From NCBI GenBank assembly GCA_016866775.1, contig VGLJ01000018.1, forward strand, positions 1 through 64,000: a DNA stretch of 64,000 nucleotides, given 5' to 3'. The DNA comes from Candidatus Rokuibacteriota bacterium. Its GTDB lineage: Bacteria > Methylomirabilota > Methylomirabilia > Rokubacteriales > CSP1-6. Positions 56,061 through 64,000 of the stretch are shown piece after piece. Under the pieces are notes generated by a model, which saw nothing but the letters and a program-made list of their open reading frames with translations, was not told the DNA's origin and made no database searches. The translations under genes were made by a program, and so were the position numbers. Position 1 is the stretch's first letter, and every line of letters starts with the position of its first letter.

Positions 56061-57497
56061 CTACTGCTGGCCGAGGCGGCGGACACAGTCGCGGAATTGC
56101 GCGCCGCGGTCCGCGTAGTCCTTGAAGAGCCCGCCGCGGCTCGGCGCGGCCGGCGAGTGCAGGCAGATGCTGCCCGAGGGCGTGAGCACGTAGGCCTCGC
56201 GCCCCGCCGTCTCCATGTCGGTCACGTCGATGTGGCGCGGGGCGGGCCGTGAGCGCGCCGCGGCTTCCTTCGTCACCGCTTCCCACAGGCGGGTGCCCGT
56301 CTCCGGGAACAGGATGAGCGTCGCCACGCGGTCGTCGAGCAGCCGGCGCGCGAGCGCGTCGTAGTCGACCCCCCGGTCCACGCCGCCGAGGATCACCGTC
56401 GACACGCGCGGCGCCAGCGCCGCGAGGTGGGCGATCGTCGCCTCCGGGACCGTCGCGATCGACGCGTTGTAGAACGTGATCCCGCGGAACGTGCCGACGT
56501 TCTCGAAGCGGTCGCGCAGCGGCTGGAAGCCGCGCAACCCGCGGATGATCACGTCGTTGTCGAGGGACAGGATGCGCGCCACGCCGACCGCCGGCAGCAC
56601 GTTGCGCAGGTTGAAGCGGCCGGGCAGCGCACGCGAGACCTCGGCGACGTCGACGATGTCCTCGCGCCCGAACGCCGCGGCGAAGACGATCCGGTAGTTC
56701 TCCTCGATGAACACGCCGCGCTCCACGGGCCCGTCGATGCGGCAGGGCATGAGCTGCGCGGGGCTGCGCTCGGCGACGGCGCTCGCCGTCGCCGAGAGCG
56801 CGTCGTAGACGAACCAGTCGCGCGTCCGCTGGTGCCGCGTGATGTTGGTCTTCGCGTCGAGGTACGCCTCGAAGCTCCCGTGGTGATCGAGGTGCTCGGG
56901 CACCACGTCGAGCATCACCGCGACGTCGGGGCTCCGGTCGAGACCCTCGAGCTGGAAGCTCGACAGCTCGTACACGAACAGCGCCTCGTCGCCGGCGCGG
57001 GTCAGCGCGAGCAGCGGCGAGACGCCGCCCAGGTCCGGCCCGATGTTGCCGACGAGATGCACCTCGCGCGCGTGCGCGGAGAGGATCGAGTGGATCAAGA
57101 CGCTCGTCGTGCTCTTGCCCTTCGTGCCGGTGACGCCGATCACGCGGTGGCGGCAGAGCGCGAAGAAGAGCGCGGTCTGCGACGTGAGCTCGGTGCCGCG
57201 CGCCTTCGCCTCCTGCAGCGCGCGCCCGCGCAGCGGAATCCCGGGCGAGCGGAACGCCACCTGGTACTCGCCGATGTGGCGCAGGTGATCGGCGCCGAGA
57301 TGCACGCGCACGTGCGGGTCGCCTTCGAGGAGCGCGCGGCCCTCGGCCGGCAGCTCGTCGAGCGCGAGCGTCTCCGCGACGGCGAGCTCCTTGTCGGGGA
57401 ACCGCGCGCGCAGGAAGCGGAAGACGTCGCGTCCTTCGACGCCGAGGCCCATGATGAGGACCGACTTCCGTTCGAGGCCGTCGAGCGGATCAGCCAC
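56061..57497 (-). CDS. murD2: Mur ligase family: UDP-MurNAc-L-Ala:L-Glu ligase (MurD2-like)
   Basis: 478 residues. N-terminal Rossmann-like domain (VLIMGLGVEGRDVFRFL), ATP site GVTGTKGKSTTS (121-132), ELSSFQLEGLDRSPDVAVMLDVVPEHLDHHGSFEAY, and FNLRNVLPAVGVA. It replaces the usual MurD DSKATN motif with YNASIATVP. Known: MurD2 of Xanthomonas adds L-Glu instead of D-Glu to UDP-MurNAc-L-Ala, followed by epimerisation by MurL, whose gene overlaps this one by 8 bp. L-Glu specificity is inferred from that neighbour. GTG 57497. Confidence 0.85.
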   Translation of the reverse strand: MADPLDGLERKSVLIMGLGVEGRDVFRFLRARFPDKELAVAETLALDELPAEGRALLEGDPHVRVHLGADHLRHIGEYQVAFRSPGIPLRGRALQEAKARGTELTSQTALFFALCRHRVIGVTGTKGKSTTSVLIHSILSAHAREVHLVGNIGPDLGGVSPLLALTRAGDEALFVYELSSFQLEGLDRSPDVAVMLDVVPEHLDHHGSFEAYLDAKTNITRHQRTRDWFVYDALSATASAVAERSPAQLMPCRIDGPVERGVFIEENYRIVFAAAFGREDIVDVAEVSRALPGRFNLRNVLPAVGVARILSLDNDVIIRGLRGFQPLRDRFENVGTFRGITFYNASIATVPEATIAHLAALAPRVSTVILGGVDRGVDYDALARRLLDDRVATLILFPETGTRLWEAVTKEAAARSRPAPRHIDVTDMETAGREAYVLTPSGSICLHSPAAPSRGGLFKDYADRGAQFRDCVRRLGQQ

Positions 57498-58881
57498 GCG
57501 GTCGGGACAGGCGCGCGCGGAGCGCGTCGGCGTACGCGGCAGGCACGCCGTGCCGATCGCTCCAGTCGTCGAGGATCCGGGCGGCGGTGACGGCGAGGTC
57601 GGGATGGCGCGGCGCGACGTCCTCGGCGAACCACGCGAGCACGGGCGGCAGCGGCCGGCCCGCGCCCGCGGCTTTCTCGCGGCTCAGGTGGAACGCGGCC
57701 AGCGTCTCGTCGATCGCGCCCACGCATTCGAGCGGGCGCGTCTCCGTGAGACCCACGAGCGCGCGCGCGAGCGGGACGAGATCGGCGCGCGCGAACAGGT
57801 CGGCGCCGAAGATCCCGCGGATCTCGGCGTCCGAGACGAACGGATAGAGCGCGGTGTAGATCGAGAGGCACTTCGCGCACTCGCCGCACCACGTGTTGGC
57901 TTTCGACCCCCGGTTGCAGCTCCGGAAGACCGGGAACTGCCGCGGAAACGCGCTGAAGAGCTTCACGACCTGCAGCTCGTACAGCGGGCGCAGGAGGCTC
58001 CAGAGGAGCACCTCGCGCGCGAGGTGACGCCGGAGGTAATCGGCCACCAGCGCCTCGAAGCGATACGTCTTCGAGTACTGGTGGATGACGTCCGCGCCGA
58101 GGTAGTGCGCCGCCGGCTCGTCGCAGCTCCGCTCGTTCGACACCACGACGTTGCGATGGCCGTAGACCACCGCGCACGCCGCGCCGAGGAACGCGAGGTA
58201 CGCCGAGAACGGCGTGTGGCCGTTCAGGTAGCCCGCCTTGTTCAGCGCGAGCATCGCCGGATCGAGCGTCCGCGCGACGATCAGAGACCTGGCGCAGCCC
58301 GCCACCCGCGCGACGTCGCGCGCGGCCGGCGCGGGGTTGAGGAAGAGCGCGCGCACCGCGTGGCCGCGCTCGCGCAGGAACTCGAGCGTGAACGCGGAGT
58401 CCTTGCCGCCGCTCACGAGCACGAGGTCCTCGGCGTCGGGCAACGCGGCGTCGAAGCGGGCGGTCGGCCGTCCGGCGCGCGGCGAGGTCACGAGCGTGAA
58501 CAGATCGTCGCGCCGGAAGTCGATCCCGTTGACGAAGAAGAACTCGCGCATCCCGTGGAGGACGAGGTCGCGCCACCACGCGACCTGCTCCGCGTCGAGC
58601 GCGCCCGCCTTGATGACGATCTCCGGCGCGCACGCGGTCTTCCAGTAGCTCAGGAGCTCGATCATCCCGAGGTGGAACGCGAGGTTGTCGAGGGCTTCGG
58701 CGGGCAGCGACGCGAGCCGCGTGGCGTCGGCGGCGTGCAGCGTGGTCGTCGGCGCGAACGCGACGTCCGGCGCCATCGTGAAGCTGAACGTGAGCGTCAG
58801 ATCCTCACCCCTGCGCTCGACCGCGTAGTCCTCGTACGTGAAGCGCGGGTGACGCGCGCGGAGATGCTCGAAGCGGCTCAC
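57490..58881 (-). CDS. murL: UDP-MurNAc-tripeptide glutamate epimerase MurL-like
   Basis: 463 residues. A PP-loop/HUP ATP-binding domain with LVLVSGGKDSAFTLEFL (SGGKDS at 157-162), RNVVVSNERSCDEPAAHYLGADVIHQYSKTYRFE, and a C-terminal Cys cluster WCGECAKC (332, 335, 338). Known: MurL uses ATP to adenylate and epimerise the terminal L-Glu of UDP-MurNAc-L-Ala-L-Glu. Its pairing with a MurD2-like gene is the recognised signature. GTG 58881 overlaps the DUF4392 stop (GTGA). Confidence 0.88.
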   Translation of the reverse strand: MSRFEHLRARHPRFTYEDYAVERRGEDLTLTFSFTMAPDVAFAPTTTLHAADATRLASLPAEALDNLAFHLGMIELLSYWKTACAPEIVIKAGALDAEQVAWWRDLVLHGMREFFFVNGIDFRRDDLFTLVTSPRAGRPTARFDAALPDAEDLVLVSGGKDSAFTLEFLRERGHAVRALFLNPAPAARDVARVAGCARSLIVARTLDPAMLALNKAGYLNGHTPFSAYLAFLGAACAVVYGHRNVVVSNERSCDEPAAHYLGADVIHQYSKTYRFEALVADYLRRHLAREVLLWSLLRPLYELQVVKLFSAFPRQFPVFRSCNRGSKANTWCGECAKCLSIYTALYPFVSDAEIRGIFGADLFARADLVPLARALVGLTETRPLECVGAIDETLAAFHLSREKAAGAGRPLPPVLAWFAEDVAPRHPDLAVTAARILDDWSDRHGVPAAYADALRARLSRPRG

Positions 58882-59711
58882 GCGACGAGCCTCCGCAGAT
58901 CCGTGAGGATCTCGGCGGTCACGGGCGGATCGAAGCCGTCCACTTTGCCGTCGGCCTCGCCCGTCGTGCCGTCGACCGCGCCGAGCGCCGCCGTGCGCTC
59001 GACGAGCCGCCGCTCGTCCTCGACCGTCGGCAGGAGATCGCGACCCGTCAACGCGGAGAGCGCCGCGACGAGCCCGTAGCCGCCCCAGTTCGACACGCTC
59101 GCGATGACGAGCCGGCTCACGGACGTCACGCACGGATCGCTGACGAGCTTGCCCGACGCCGCGACGGCGTCGGCCACGTTGCCCATGCCGATCTCGTTGC
59201 CACCGTCGCCGATGCCCACGCTCGGAATGATGCCTTCGAAGAGAAAATCGATCTGCGCGGTCTCGGCGGAGACGTCGAGGCCGCGCATGTTGAGATACCG
59301 GCCGTTCGCCGTGCGTCCGCACCGCTCGATCGAGATCAGGAGCGATGGCCGGTGACGGTCGAGCACCTCTTTCGCGAATCGCACGCTGGCCAGGGCGTCG
59401 GTGACCGGGAAGCCGATCACCTGGCCGGGAGCCGTGAGCCCTTGCATGAGGGGCTCGCACACCCGGTCGGTGACGTACAGCGGGCGCCAGCCGAGCCGCT
59501 CGAGGGCGTGTCCGATGGCCACCGCACCGGGGGGTCCGTCCGTCTCCGGGGTCCCGGTCCTCAGGATGTAGAACCCGGTGGTGATGAGGGCCACCCCGGG
59601 CGGGCCGGCCAGTAACTGCGCGGCCTGATGGCAGAAATCCTTCGGCAGGTGGGGGCGGAGGTCCGAGACCCCCCGCTTGTCGTGCCGGAGGACGACGTCT
59701 TCGATGGTCAC
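58878..59711 (-). CDS. DUF4392 / D-glutamate cyclase-like domain protein
   Basis: 277 residues. Seen: GVALITTGFYILRTGTPETDGPPGAVAIGHALERLGWRPLYVTD, SLLISIERCGRTANGRYLNMRG, and VGIGDGGNEIGMGNVADAV, the DUF4392 signature. Known: the homologous domain of mammalian DGLUCY is a D-glutamate cyclase converting D-Glu to 5-oxo-D-proline. First gene of a DUF4392-MurL-MurD2 unit; here it could remove free D-Glu or act on a related D-glutamyl group. GTG 59711 has no clear ribosome-binding site; a start further upstream is possible. Confidence 0.8.
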   Translation of the reverse strand: MTIEDVVLRHDKRGVSDLRPHLPKDFCHQAAQLLAGPPGVALITTGFYILRTGTPETDGPPGAVAIGHALERLGWRPLYVTDRVCEPLMQGLTAPGQVIGFPVTDALASVRFAKEVLDRHRPSLLISIERCGRTANGRYLNMRGLDVSAETAQIDFLFEGIIPSVGIGDGGNEIGMGNVADAVAASGKLVSDPCVTSVSRLVIASVSNWGGYGLVAALSALTGRDLLPTVEDERRLVERTAALGAVDGTTGEADGKVDGFDPPVTAEILTDLRRLVA

Positions 59712-59766
59712 GGGCCGAGGATATACCAGCCAGGCCCGAGAGCCCGCGTGGTCAGTTCGGCACAAC

Positions 59767-59796
59767 TTGCGGGCAAGTCCACATCGGGTGTAGGAT
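59767..59796 (+). promoter_or_regulatory. candidate promoter of the RRM gene
   Basis: TTGCGG (59767-59772), 18-bp spacer, TAGGAT (59791-59796). The implied leader is about 125 nt, long for this window, as found in cold-shock genes. Confidence 0.45.
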
Positions 59797-59928
59797 TTCT
59801 CTTGTCTGGGGCGGTAGTCGATTCAGGGCGAACGATCATCCTCGCTGGACCGCGTCTCCGGTTCTCCTTCCGCGTTCTGGGACGTGCAGCAAAGACTAAG
59901 GGCGGAAGAGTACTAAAGGAGGCGCCTC

Positions 59929-60264
59929 ATGGCGCACAAACTGTTCGTCGGTGGCTTGAACTTCGCGACTTCCAACGAGCGTCTGCGCGAGCTGTTCGCG
60001 GAGTGTGGGCAGGTCGAGTCGGCCACCGTGGTGACCGATCGCGACACGGGCCGTTCCCGTGGCTTCGGTTTCGTGGAGATGGGCTCGGCGGAGGAAGCCG
60101 AGCAGGCCATCTCCAAGTTCAATGGTCAGGAGATCGACGGTCGCCGTCTTCAGGTCGAGAAGGCCAAGGAAGGCGGCTCGGGTGGCGCGCGTCGGAGCGG
60201 CAGCTTCGGCGGCGGTTCTCGCGGCGGTTACGGAGGCGGAGGCGGCGGCTCGCGCCGCTGGTAA
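59929..60264 (+). CDS. RRM-type glycine-rich RNA-binding protein
   Basis: 111 residues: one RRM with RNP2 (KLFVGGLNF) and RNP1 (SRGFGFVEM), followed by a Gly/Arg/Ser tail of about 35 residues (GGSRGGYGGGGGG). Like cyanobacterial Rbp proteins, such tails bind single-stranded RNA and often respond to cold. AAAGGAGG lies 7 nt before ATG 59929. A cold-shock role is inferred. Confidence 0.93.
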   Translation: MAHKLFVGGLNFATSNERLRELFAECGQVESATVVTDRDTGRSRGFGFVEMGSAEEAEQAISKFNGQEIDGRRLQVEKAKEGGSGGARRSGSFGGGSRGGYGGGGGGSRRW

Positions 60265-60354
60265 TCCGGCTCTCGACAGGCGTGGCGGGACGGCGGTGAC
60301 GCCGTCCCGCCACATGGCCGTTCACTTCGTCACCGGGAGCTCGAGGAGCGCTCG

Positions 60355-60573
60355 ATGCACGTGATCGCGTACTCCACGCCCAACCGCCCCGATTGGACGT
60401 GGCGCATCATCAACAACGCCGGGGAAGTGGTCGAAGAGTCCCGCACGCGGTATCCGACGATCTCCGCCGCCGTGTCCGAAGGCACGGGGCGCATGAAGTC
60501 GCTGAACATCAAGGACACGTCCACGGCCGCCAAGCCGGGTCGCCGCTCGACCTCGCACCTGAGACGCCGCTGA
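60355..60573 (+). CDS. hypothetical protein, 72 aa
   Basis: Begins HVIAYSTPNRPDWTWRIINNAGEVVEESRTRYPTISAAVSEG, an alpha+beta pattern like small DUF2188-type stress proteins (W-R-I-x-N-x-x-G-E-V-x-E-x-S). The C-terminus is basic. GAGGAG precedes ATG 60355 by 7 nt. It lies between the RRM gene and the CTG-initiated gene on the same strand. Confidence 0.65.
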   Translation: MHVIAYSTPNRPDWTWRIINNAGEVVEESRTRYPTISAAVSEGTGRMKSLNIKDTSTAAKPGRRSTSHLRRR

Positions 60574-60866
60574 GCCCCCGCCGGAACTACGGCTTCGAGC
60601 GGCGACGACGGCAGGACCTCGCGAAGGCCAAGCAGGAAGCGAAGCGCGCACGAAAGACCGAACGCTCCGAGTCCGGCGAAGTAGGCCCGGAGATGGGCGA
60701 GGCTCAGGACGCGGGCGCGCCGAGCGGGCTGTGGGAATGGTTCTCGCCGAGTCGCAGCCGGACGATCACGTCCGAGCCCAACACCCGGCCCGCCGTCGAC
60801 GGCGTGGACGATCTGGTGTTGCTCACCGACGTGCCGCCCGGCACCGAGATTCCGCCCGCGCCCTGA
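60570..60866 (+). CDS. small basic/acidic protein with probable CTG start
   Basis: 98 residues starting SPRRNYGFERRRRQDLAKAKQEAKRARKTER, closely resembling a common unnamed bacterial family that begins with M-x-[KR]-[RK]-N-Y-x-F-E-[KR]-[RK]-x-[KR]-E-L-A-K. In that family Met precedes this segment; here CTG 60570 occupies its place, overlapping the previous TGA (CTGA). The C-terminal half is acidic. Function unknown. Confidence 0.6.
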   Translation: MSPRRNYGFERRRRQDLAKAKQEAKRARKTERSESGEVGPEMGEAQDAGAPSGLWEWFSPSRSRTITSEPNTRPAVDGVDDLVLLTDVPPGTEIPPAP

Positions 60867-60906
60867 GAGCACGACGTGTCGTCCCGAGAGGGGCCGCGCG
60901 GGCTAC

Positions 60907-61122
60907 TTACTTCTTCTGCGCGGCGGCGACCTCGGCCGCCTGGAAGCCGACCTTGTTGTGGGTCCCGTCGCAGTAGGGCTTCGTGACGGAGCTGCCGCAG
61001 CGGCAGAGCGCGGTGCGCGGCTTGTCGCTCGTGTCGATCCTGTTCCCGTCGACGTCGATCAGCTCGACCTCGCCTTCCACCACGTACGGCCCATTCGGAC
61101 GGATCGTGATCTTCACTGCCAT
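60907..61122 (-). CDS. CDGSH-type [2Fe-2S] protein
   Basis: 71 residues. C-x-C-x2-(S/T)-x3-P-x-C-D-G-x-H appears as CRCGSSVTKPYCDGTH, binding one [2Fe-2S] cluster through three Cys and one His; the N-terminal half is MAVKITIRPNGPYVVEGEVEL. Electron transfer or cluster transfer role. ATG 61122 has GGAGGAG upstream. Divergent from the radical SAM selenoprotein gene. Confidence 0.95.
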   Translation of the reverse strand: MAVKITIRPNGPYVVEGEVELIDVDGNRIDTSDKPRTALCRCGSSVTKPYCDGTHNKVGFQAAEVAAAQKK

Positions 61123-61180
61123 GGGGGTCTCCTCCGGACGGTGAGAGTGGCCAGCGCCCTCACGATACACTGAGACTCCC

Positions 61181-62572
61181 ATGCGCGGGCCCGGCGAGAT
61201 TCTACTGATCGCGTGCTACGAGCTCGGCCACCAGCCGCTGGCGGTGGCGTGGCCCGCGGCCGCGCTCGAGCGCGCGGGCTACGCGCCGGCGACGCTCGAC
61301 GTGTCCGTGGAGCCGTTCGATCCGGAGCGCGCGCGGGGGGCGCGGCTCGTCACGATCTCCGTGCCGATGCACACCGCGCTCAGGCTCGGCGTGAAAGTCG
61401 CCGCGCGCGTGCGCGCCGCGAATCCCACGTGTCACATCGCGTTCTACGGGCTCTACGCGACGTTGAACGCGGAGTACCTGCTCGCGCACGGCGCCGATTC
61501 GGTCACGAGTGGCGAGATCGAAGCGCCGCTGGTGGAGCTCGCGCGGCGGCTCGAGCGCGGCGAGACCGTCGAGCGCGCGCGGGCGCCACACCTCGCGCGT
61601 CCGGACGTGCCCGTGCCGAGCCGCGCGGCGCTGCCGAAGCTCACGCGCTACGCGAAGCTCGAGCGCGACGGCCAGCTGACGCTCGCGGGCTACGTCGAGG
61701 CGAGCCGCGGGTGCAAGCATCTCTGCCGGCACTGCCCGATCCCGCCCGTCTACGGCGGGCGCTTCTTCGTGATCCCGGCCGACGTCGTGCAGGCGGACAT
61801 CCGCCAGCTCGTCGCCGCGGGCGCCGGACACATCACGTTCGGCGATCCGGATTTTCTCAACGGCCCGCGCCACGCGCTCGCGGTCGCGCGCGCGCTCCAC
61901 GCGGAGTTCCCGCGGCTCACGTTCGGCGTCACGGCGAAGGTCGAGCACCTGCTCGCGCGGCGCGCCGACCTGCCGGAGCTCGGGGCACTCGGCTGCCTGT
62001 TCATCGTCTCGGCGGTGGAGTCGCTGAGCGACACCGTGCTCGGGCATCTCGACAAGGGCCACACCGCGGGCGACGTGCGTGAAGCGCTCGCGGTCGTCCG
62101 CGCGGCAGGGATCGCGCTCCGCCCGACGTGGGTGGCGTTCACGCCGTGGACGACGCTCGACGACTACCGCGCGATGCTCGAGTTCATCGACACGGAAGGC
62201 CTCGTGTCTCACGTCGATCCGGTGCAGCTCTCCGTCCGTCTGCTCGTGCCGCCGGGCTCCCTGCTCCTCGACACGCCCGCGCTGCGCCCGCATCTCGGCC
62301 CGCTGATGGCGGACGCGTTCCACTACCACTGGCGGCATCCGGATCCGCGCATGGATCAGCTCCACGCCGACGTCTCGGCCCTCGTCGCCGAGGCGGCGGA
62401 AAAGAAGGAGGACGCGGCGGTGACGTTCCGTCGCATCCGCGGTCTGGCGGGTCTGGGCGACGGCGCTGAGACGGTGGCCGCGCGCGCCGCCCCGAGACTC
62501 ACCGAGCCGTGGTTCTGCTGAAGCGAGCCCACGGAGGGCCAGGTGGCCCTCGCCGAGCGCGCGCTGCCGTAG
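61181..62572 (+). CDS. B12-binding-type radical SAM selenoprotein with CUSEP tail (Sec447)
   Basis: The frame reaches TGA 62519-62521 after Cys446 and continues to TAG 62570, giving 463 residues with Sec447: ...EPWFC-U-S-E-P-TEGQVALAERALP. From memory, an NCBI family is named for a CUAEP/CCAEP tail on radical SAM (seleno)proteins; C-U-S-E-P fits. The N-terminus resembles a cobalamin-binding domain (residues 1-115, no obvious DxHxxG), the radical SAM cluster is C178-x3-C182-x2-C185 (SRGCKHLCRHC), and a TIM-barrel core follows. The product is unknown; known relatives transfer or rearrange carbon groups. A SECIS hairpin follows the UGA. Divergent from the CDGSH gene. Confidence 0.85.
62534..62551 (+). 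promoter_or_regulatory. bacterial SECIS hairpin for radical SAM selenoprotein
   Basis: GAGGGCC (+13 to +19 after UGA) pairs with GGCCCTC (+24 to +30) around an AGGT loop (+20 to +23). Stem length, loop and distance are identical to those of the AhpD-like selenoprotein SECIS at 2387-2404, though the stems differ in sequence. Confidence 0.88.
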
Positions 62573-62690
62573 GCCACGCGCGCGCACGGCATTGCGCAGT
62601 CCGCCGCGCCCCACGAATGGACCGCACGGCCTGCACCTGGGAGGTGGCTGAGGACGGCCCGGTCGTGTAGATTACGGGGGAGGTGATGCC

Positions 62691-62981
62691 ATGACCACCG
62701 AGACGCCGGACCTCCGCTCCAAGGTACAGGAGCTGATCGACACGATGATCAACCCCGCGGTCGCCGGGCACGGCGGCTTCGTGGAGCTGGTCGACATCCA
62801 GGACAACCGCGTCTATCTGACGATGGGCGGCGGCTGCCAGGGCTGCGGGGCCGCGGATGTCACGCTCAAGGCGGGCATCGAGCGCCTGATCAAGGAAGAG
62901 ATCCCGGAAGTCGTCGAAGTGCTCGACGCCACCGATCACTCGCAGGGCACCAACCCGTACTACTCGGCCGGCAAAGCGTAA
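62691..62981 (+). CDS. NifU C-terminal domain protein (Fe-S scaffold/Nfu-like)
   Basis: 96 residues. LIDTMINPAVAGHGGFVELVDI and the C-x-x-C motif in GGGCQGCGAADVTLKAGIERLI are diagnostic. Holds and delivers an Fe-S cluster. Downstream of the radical SAM gene on the same strand; a GGGGGAGGTG site precedes ATG 62691. It ends in TAA, which overlaps the proposed ACG start of the ATP-grasp gene. Confidence 0.93.
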   Translation: MTTETPDLRSKVQELIDTMINPAVAGHGGFVELVDIQDNRVYLTMGGGCQGCGAADVTLKAGIERLIKEEIPEVVEVLDATDHSQGTNPYYSAGKA

Positions 62982-64000
62982 CGAGACTTCTTCTCCTCCT
63001 TCCGACCTCGACGTACCGCACGGAAGACTTCGTCGACGCCGCCACCACGCTGGGCGTCGATCTCGTCTGCGCGTCCGAGAAGCCGAGCACCTTCGAGCGC
63101 TCGGTCCCCGATCACCTCCTGACGCTCGATTTCTCCGATCCCGGCGCCGCGGCGGAGACGGCCGCGACGTTCGCCGCGCGGCGGCCGCTCGACGCGGTCG
63201 TGGGCGTGGACGATCTCACCGCGGTCACCGCCGCGGCGATCGCCGAGCGGCTCGGCCTGCGCGCGAACGTCGTGGCGGCCGTCAGTGCCGCGCGCGACAA
63301 GTTCCAGATGCGCCAGTGTCTGCGTGCTGCCGGCGTGCGCGTGCCGCGCTTCCGCCGGATCGCGCTGAAGGACGATCCGTTCCTGGCCGCGCGCGGTGTC
63401 GCGTTTCCCTGCGTCCTGAAGCCGCTGGCGCTCTCCGCCAGCCGCGGCGTCATCCGCGCCGACACCATCGACCAGTTCATGGCCGCCTTCCGCCGCATCT
63501 CGGCGCTCCTCGCGCGCGACGACGTCGCCGTCACCGGCGATGCCGCGCAGTTCTTGCTCGCCGAGGAATACATCCCGGGCATCGAAGTCGCGCTGGAGGG
63601 CTTGCTCGTGGACGGCGCGCTCCAGACGCTCGCGCTCTTCGACAAGCCCGACCCGCTCGTCGGGCCCTTCTTCGAGGAGACGCTCTACGTCACGCCGTCA
63701 CGCCTCCCGGCGGAGGTGCAGCAAGCGATCGTCCGCACGACCGCCGACGCGTGCGCCGCGCTCGGTCTGCGTGAAGGGCCGGTGCACGCCGAGCTCCGCG
63801 TGAACGAGGCGGGGCCGTGGATCCTCGAGGTCGCCGCGCGCTCGATCGGCGGCCTCTGCTCGCGCACGCTGCGCTTCGGAACGGGCATGACGCTCGAGGA
63901 AGTGATCCTGCGTCAGGCGCTGGGGCTGCCGATCGCGTCGCTGGAGCGCGAGGGCCAAGCCGCGGGCGTGATGATGTTGCCGATCCCGCGTGCCGGCACG
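62981..64000 (+). CDS. ATP-grasp domain protein, truncated by window end; probable ACG start
   Basis: 340 codons visible. The N-terminal RLLLLLPTSTYRTEDFVDAATTLGVDLV is a pre-ATP-grasp Rossmann start; then ARDKFQMRQCLRAAGVRVPRF, FPCVLKPLALSASRGVIRA, and the EVAARSIGGLC metal site of biotin carboxylase-like ATP-grasp ligases. The ligation partner is unknown. No ATG/GTG/TTG precedes this conserved start; ACG 62981, overlapping the NifU TAA (TAACG), is the only reasonable one. Continues past 64000. Confidence 0.85.

Overview
This 64-kb window is high-GC, gene-dense bacterial chromosome. A diderm is suggested by the LolB-like and TPR lipoproteins and the RlpA/PBP genes. Housekeeping content (the rpsF-ssb-rpsR-rplI-dnaB block, groES-groEL under a CIRCE operator, prs-rplY-pth, rpsU/mutS2/dnaG/rpoD, rnpB, two tRNAs with encoded CCA), many peptide-type ABC transporters and two selenoproteins fit an uncultured lineage such as Rokubacteria/Methylomirabilota. 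That placement is a guess from memory. I see no prophage, IS element, rRNA or CRISPR array.

Layout. 1-6900 (mostly minus): ABC-F ATPase, PPOX-fold oxidoreductase, an AhpD-like selenoprotein with an in-frame UGA, MFS exporter, DUF971 protein, AlkA glycosylase, and an isocitrate lyase/PEP mutase family enzyme. 6990-8810: a zinc-ribbon miniprotein and a sigma-54 activator whose sensor domain is a Rossmann fold, with palindromic sites around them. 9110-14552: replication/ribosome operon in which DnaB carries two inteins. 14684-16750: groEL-groES. 16800-21600: hydroxyacid dehydrogenase and an MrfA/MrfB-like repair pair. 21598-24829: DppBC-type permeases and RlmD. 24851-31111: DciA-TPR fusion, LolB-like lipoprotein, ispE, tRNA-Gln, prs, rplY, pth. 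31116-42200: antiporter, rpsU, mutS2, dnaG, rpoD, tRNA-Met, zinc-ribbon protein, rnhA, 5'-nucleotidase and rnpB. 42233-50549: accessory genes and a frameshifted class A PBP. 50675-55947: a complete oligopeptide ABC transporter. 56061-59711: a MurD2-MurL-DUF4392 cassette, an alternative D-glutamate route for peptidoglycan. 59929-64000: RRM protein, small proteins, CDGSH protein, a radical SAM protein extending through a second in-frame UGA to a C-U-S-E-P tail, NifU-like protein and a truncated ATP-grasp gene.

The strongest signal is the pair of selenoprotein genes. In both, the UGA is followed by a hairpin of identical geometry: a 7-bp stem at +13 to +19 paired with +24 to +30, capped by an AGGU tetraloop. 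This strongly implies a working selenocysteine system. Other notable signals are a class-3 intein in the DnaB P-loop with a decayed endonuclease, three genes whose only plausible starts are one-base variants of ATG at stop/start junctions, at least two families of dispersed hairpin repeats, and a 36-bp inverted repeat between convergent genes.
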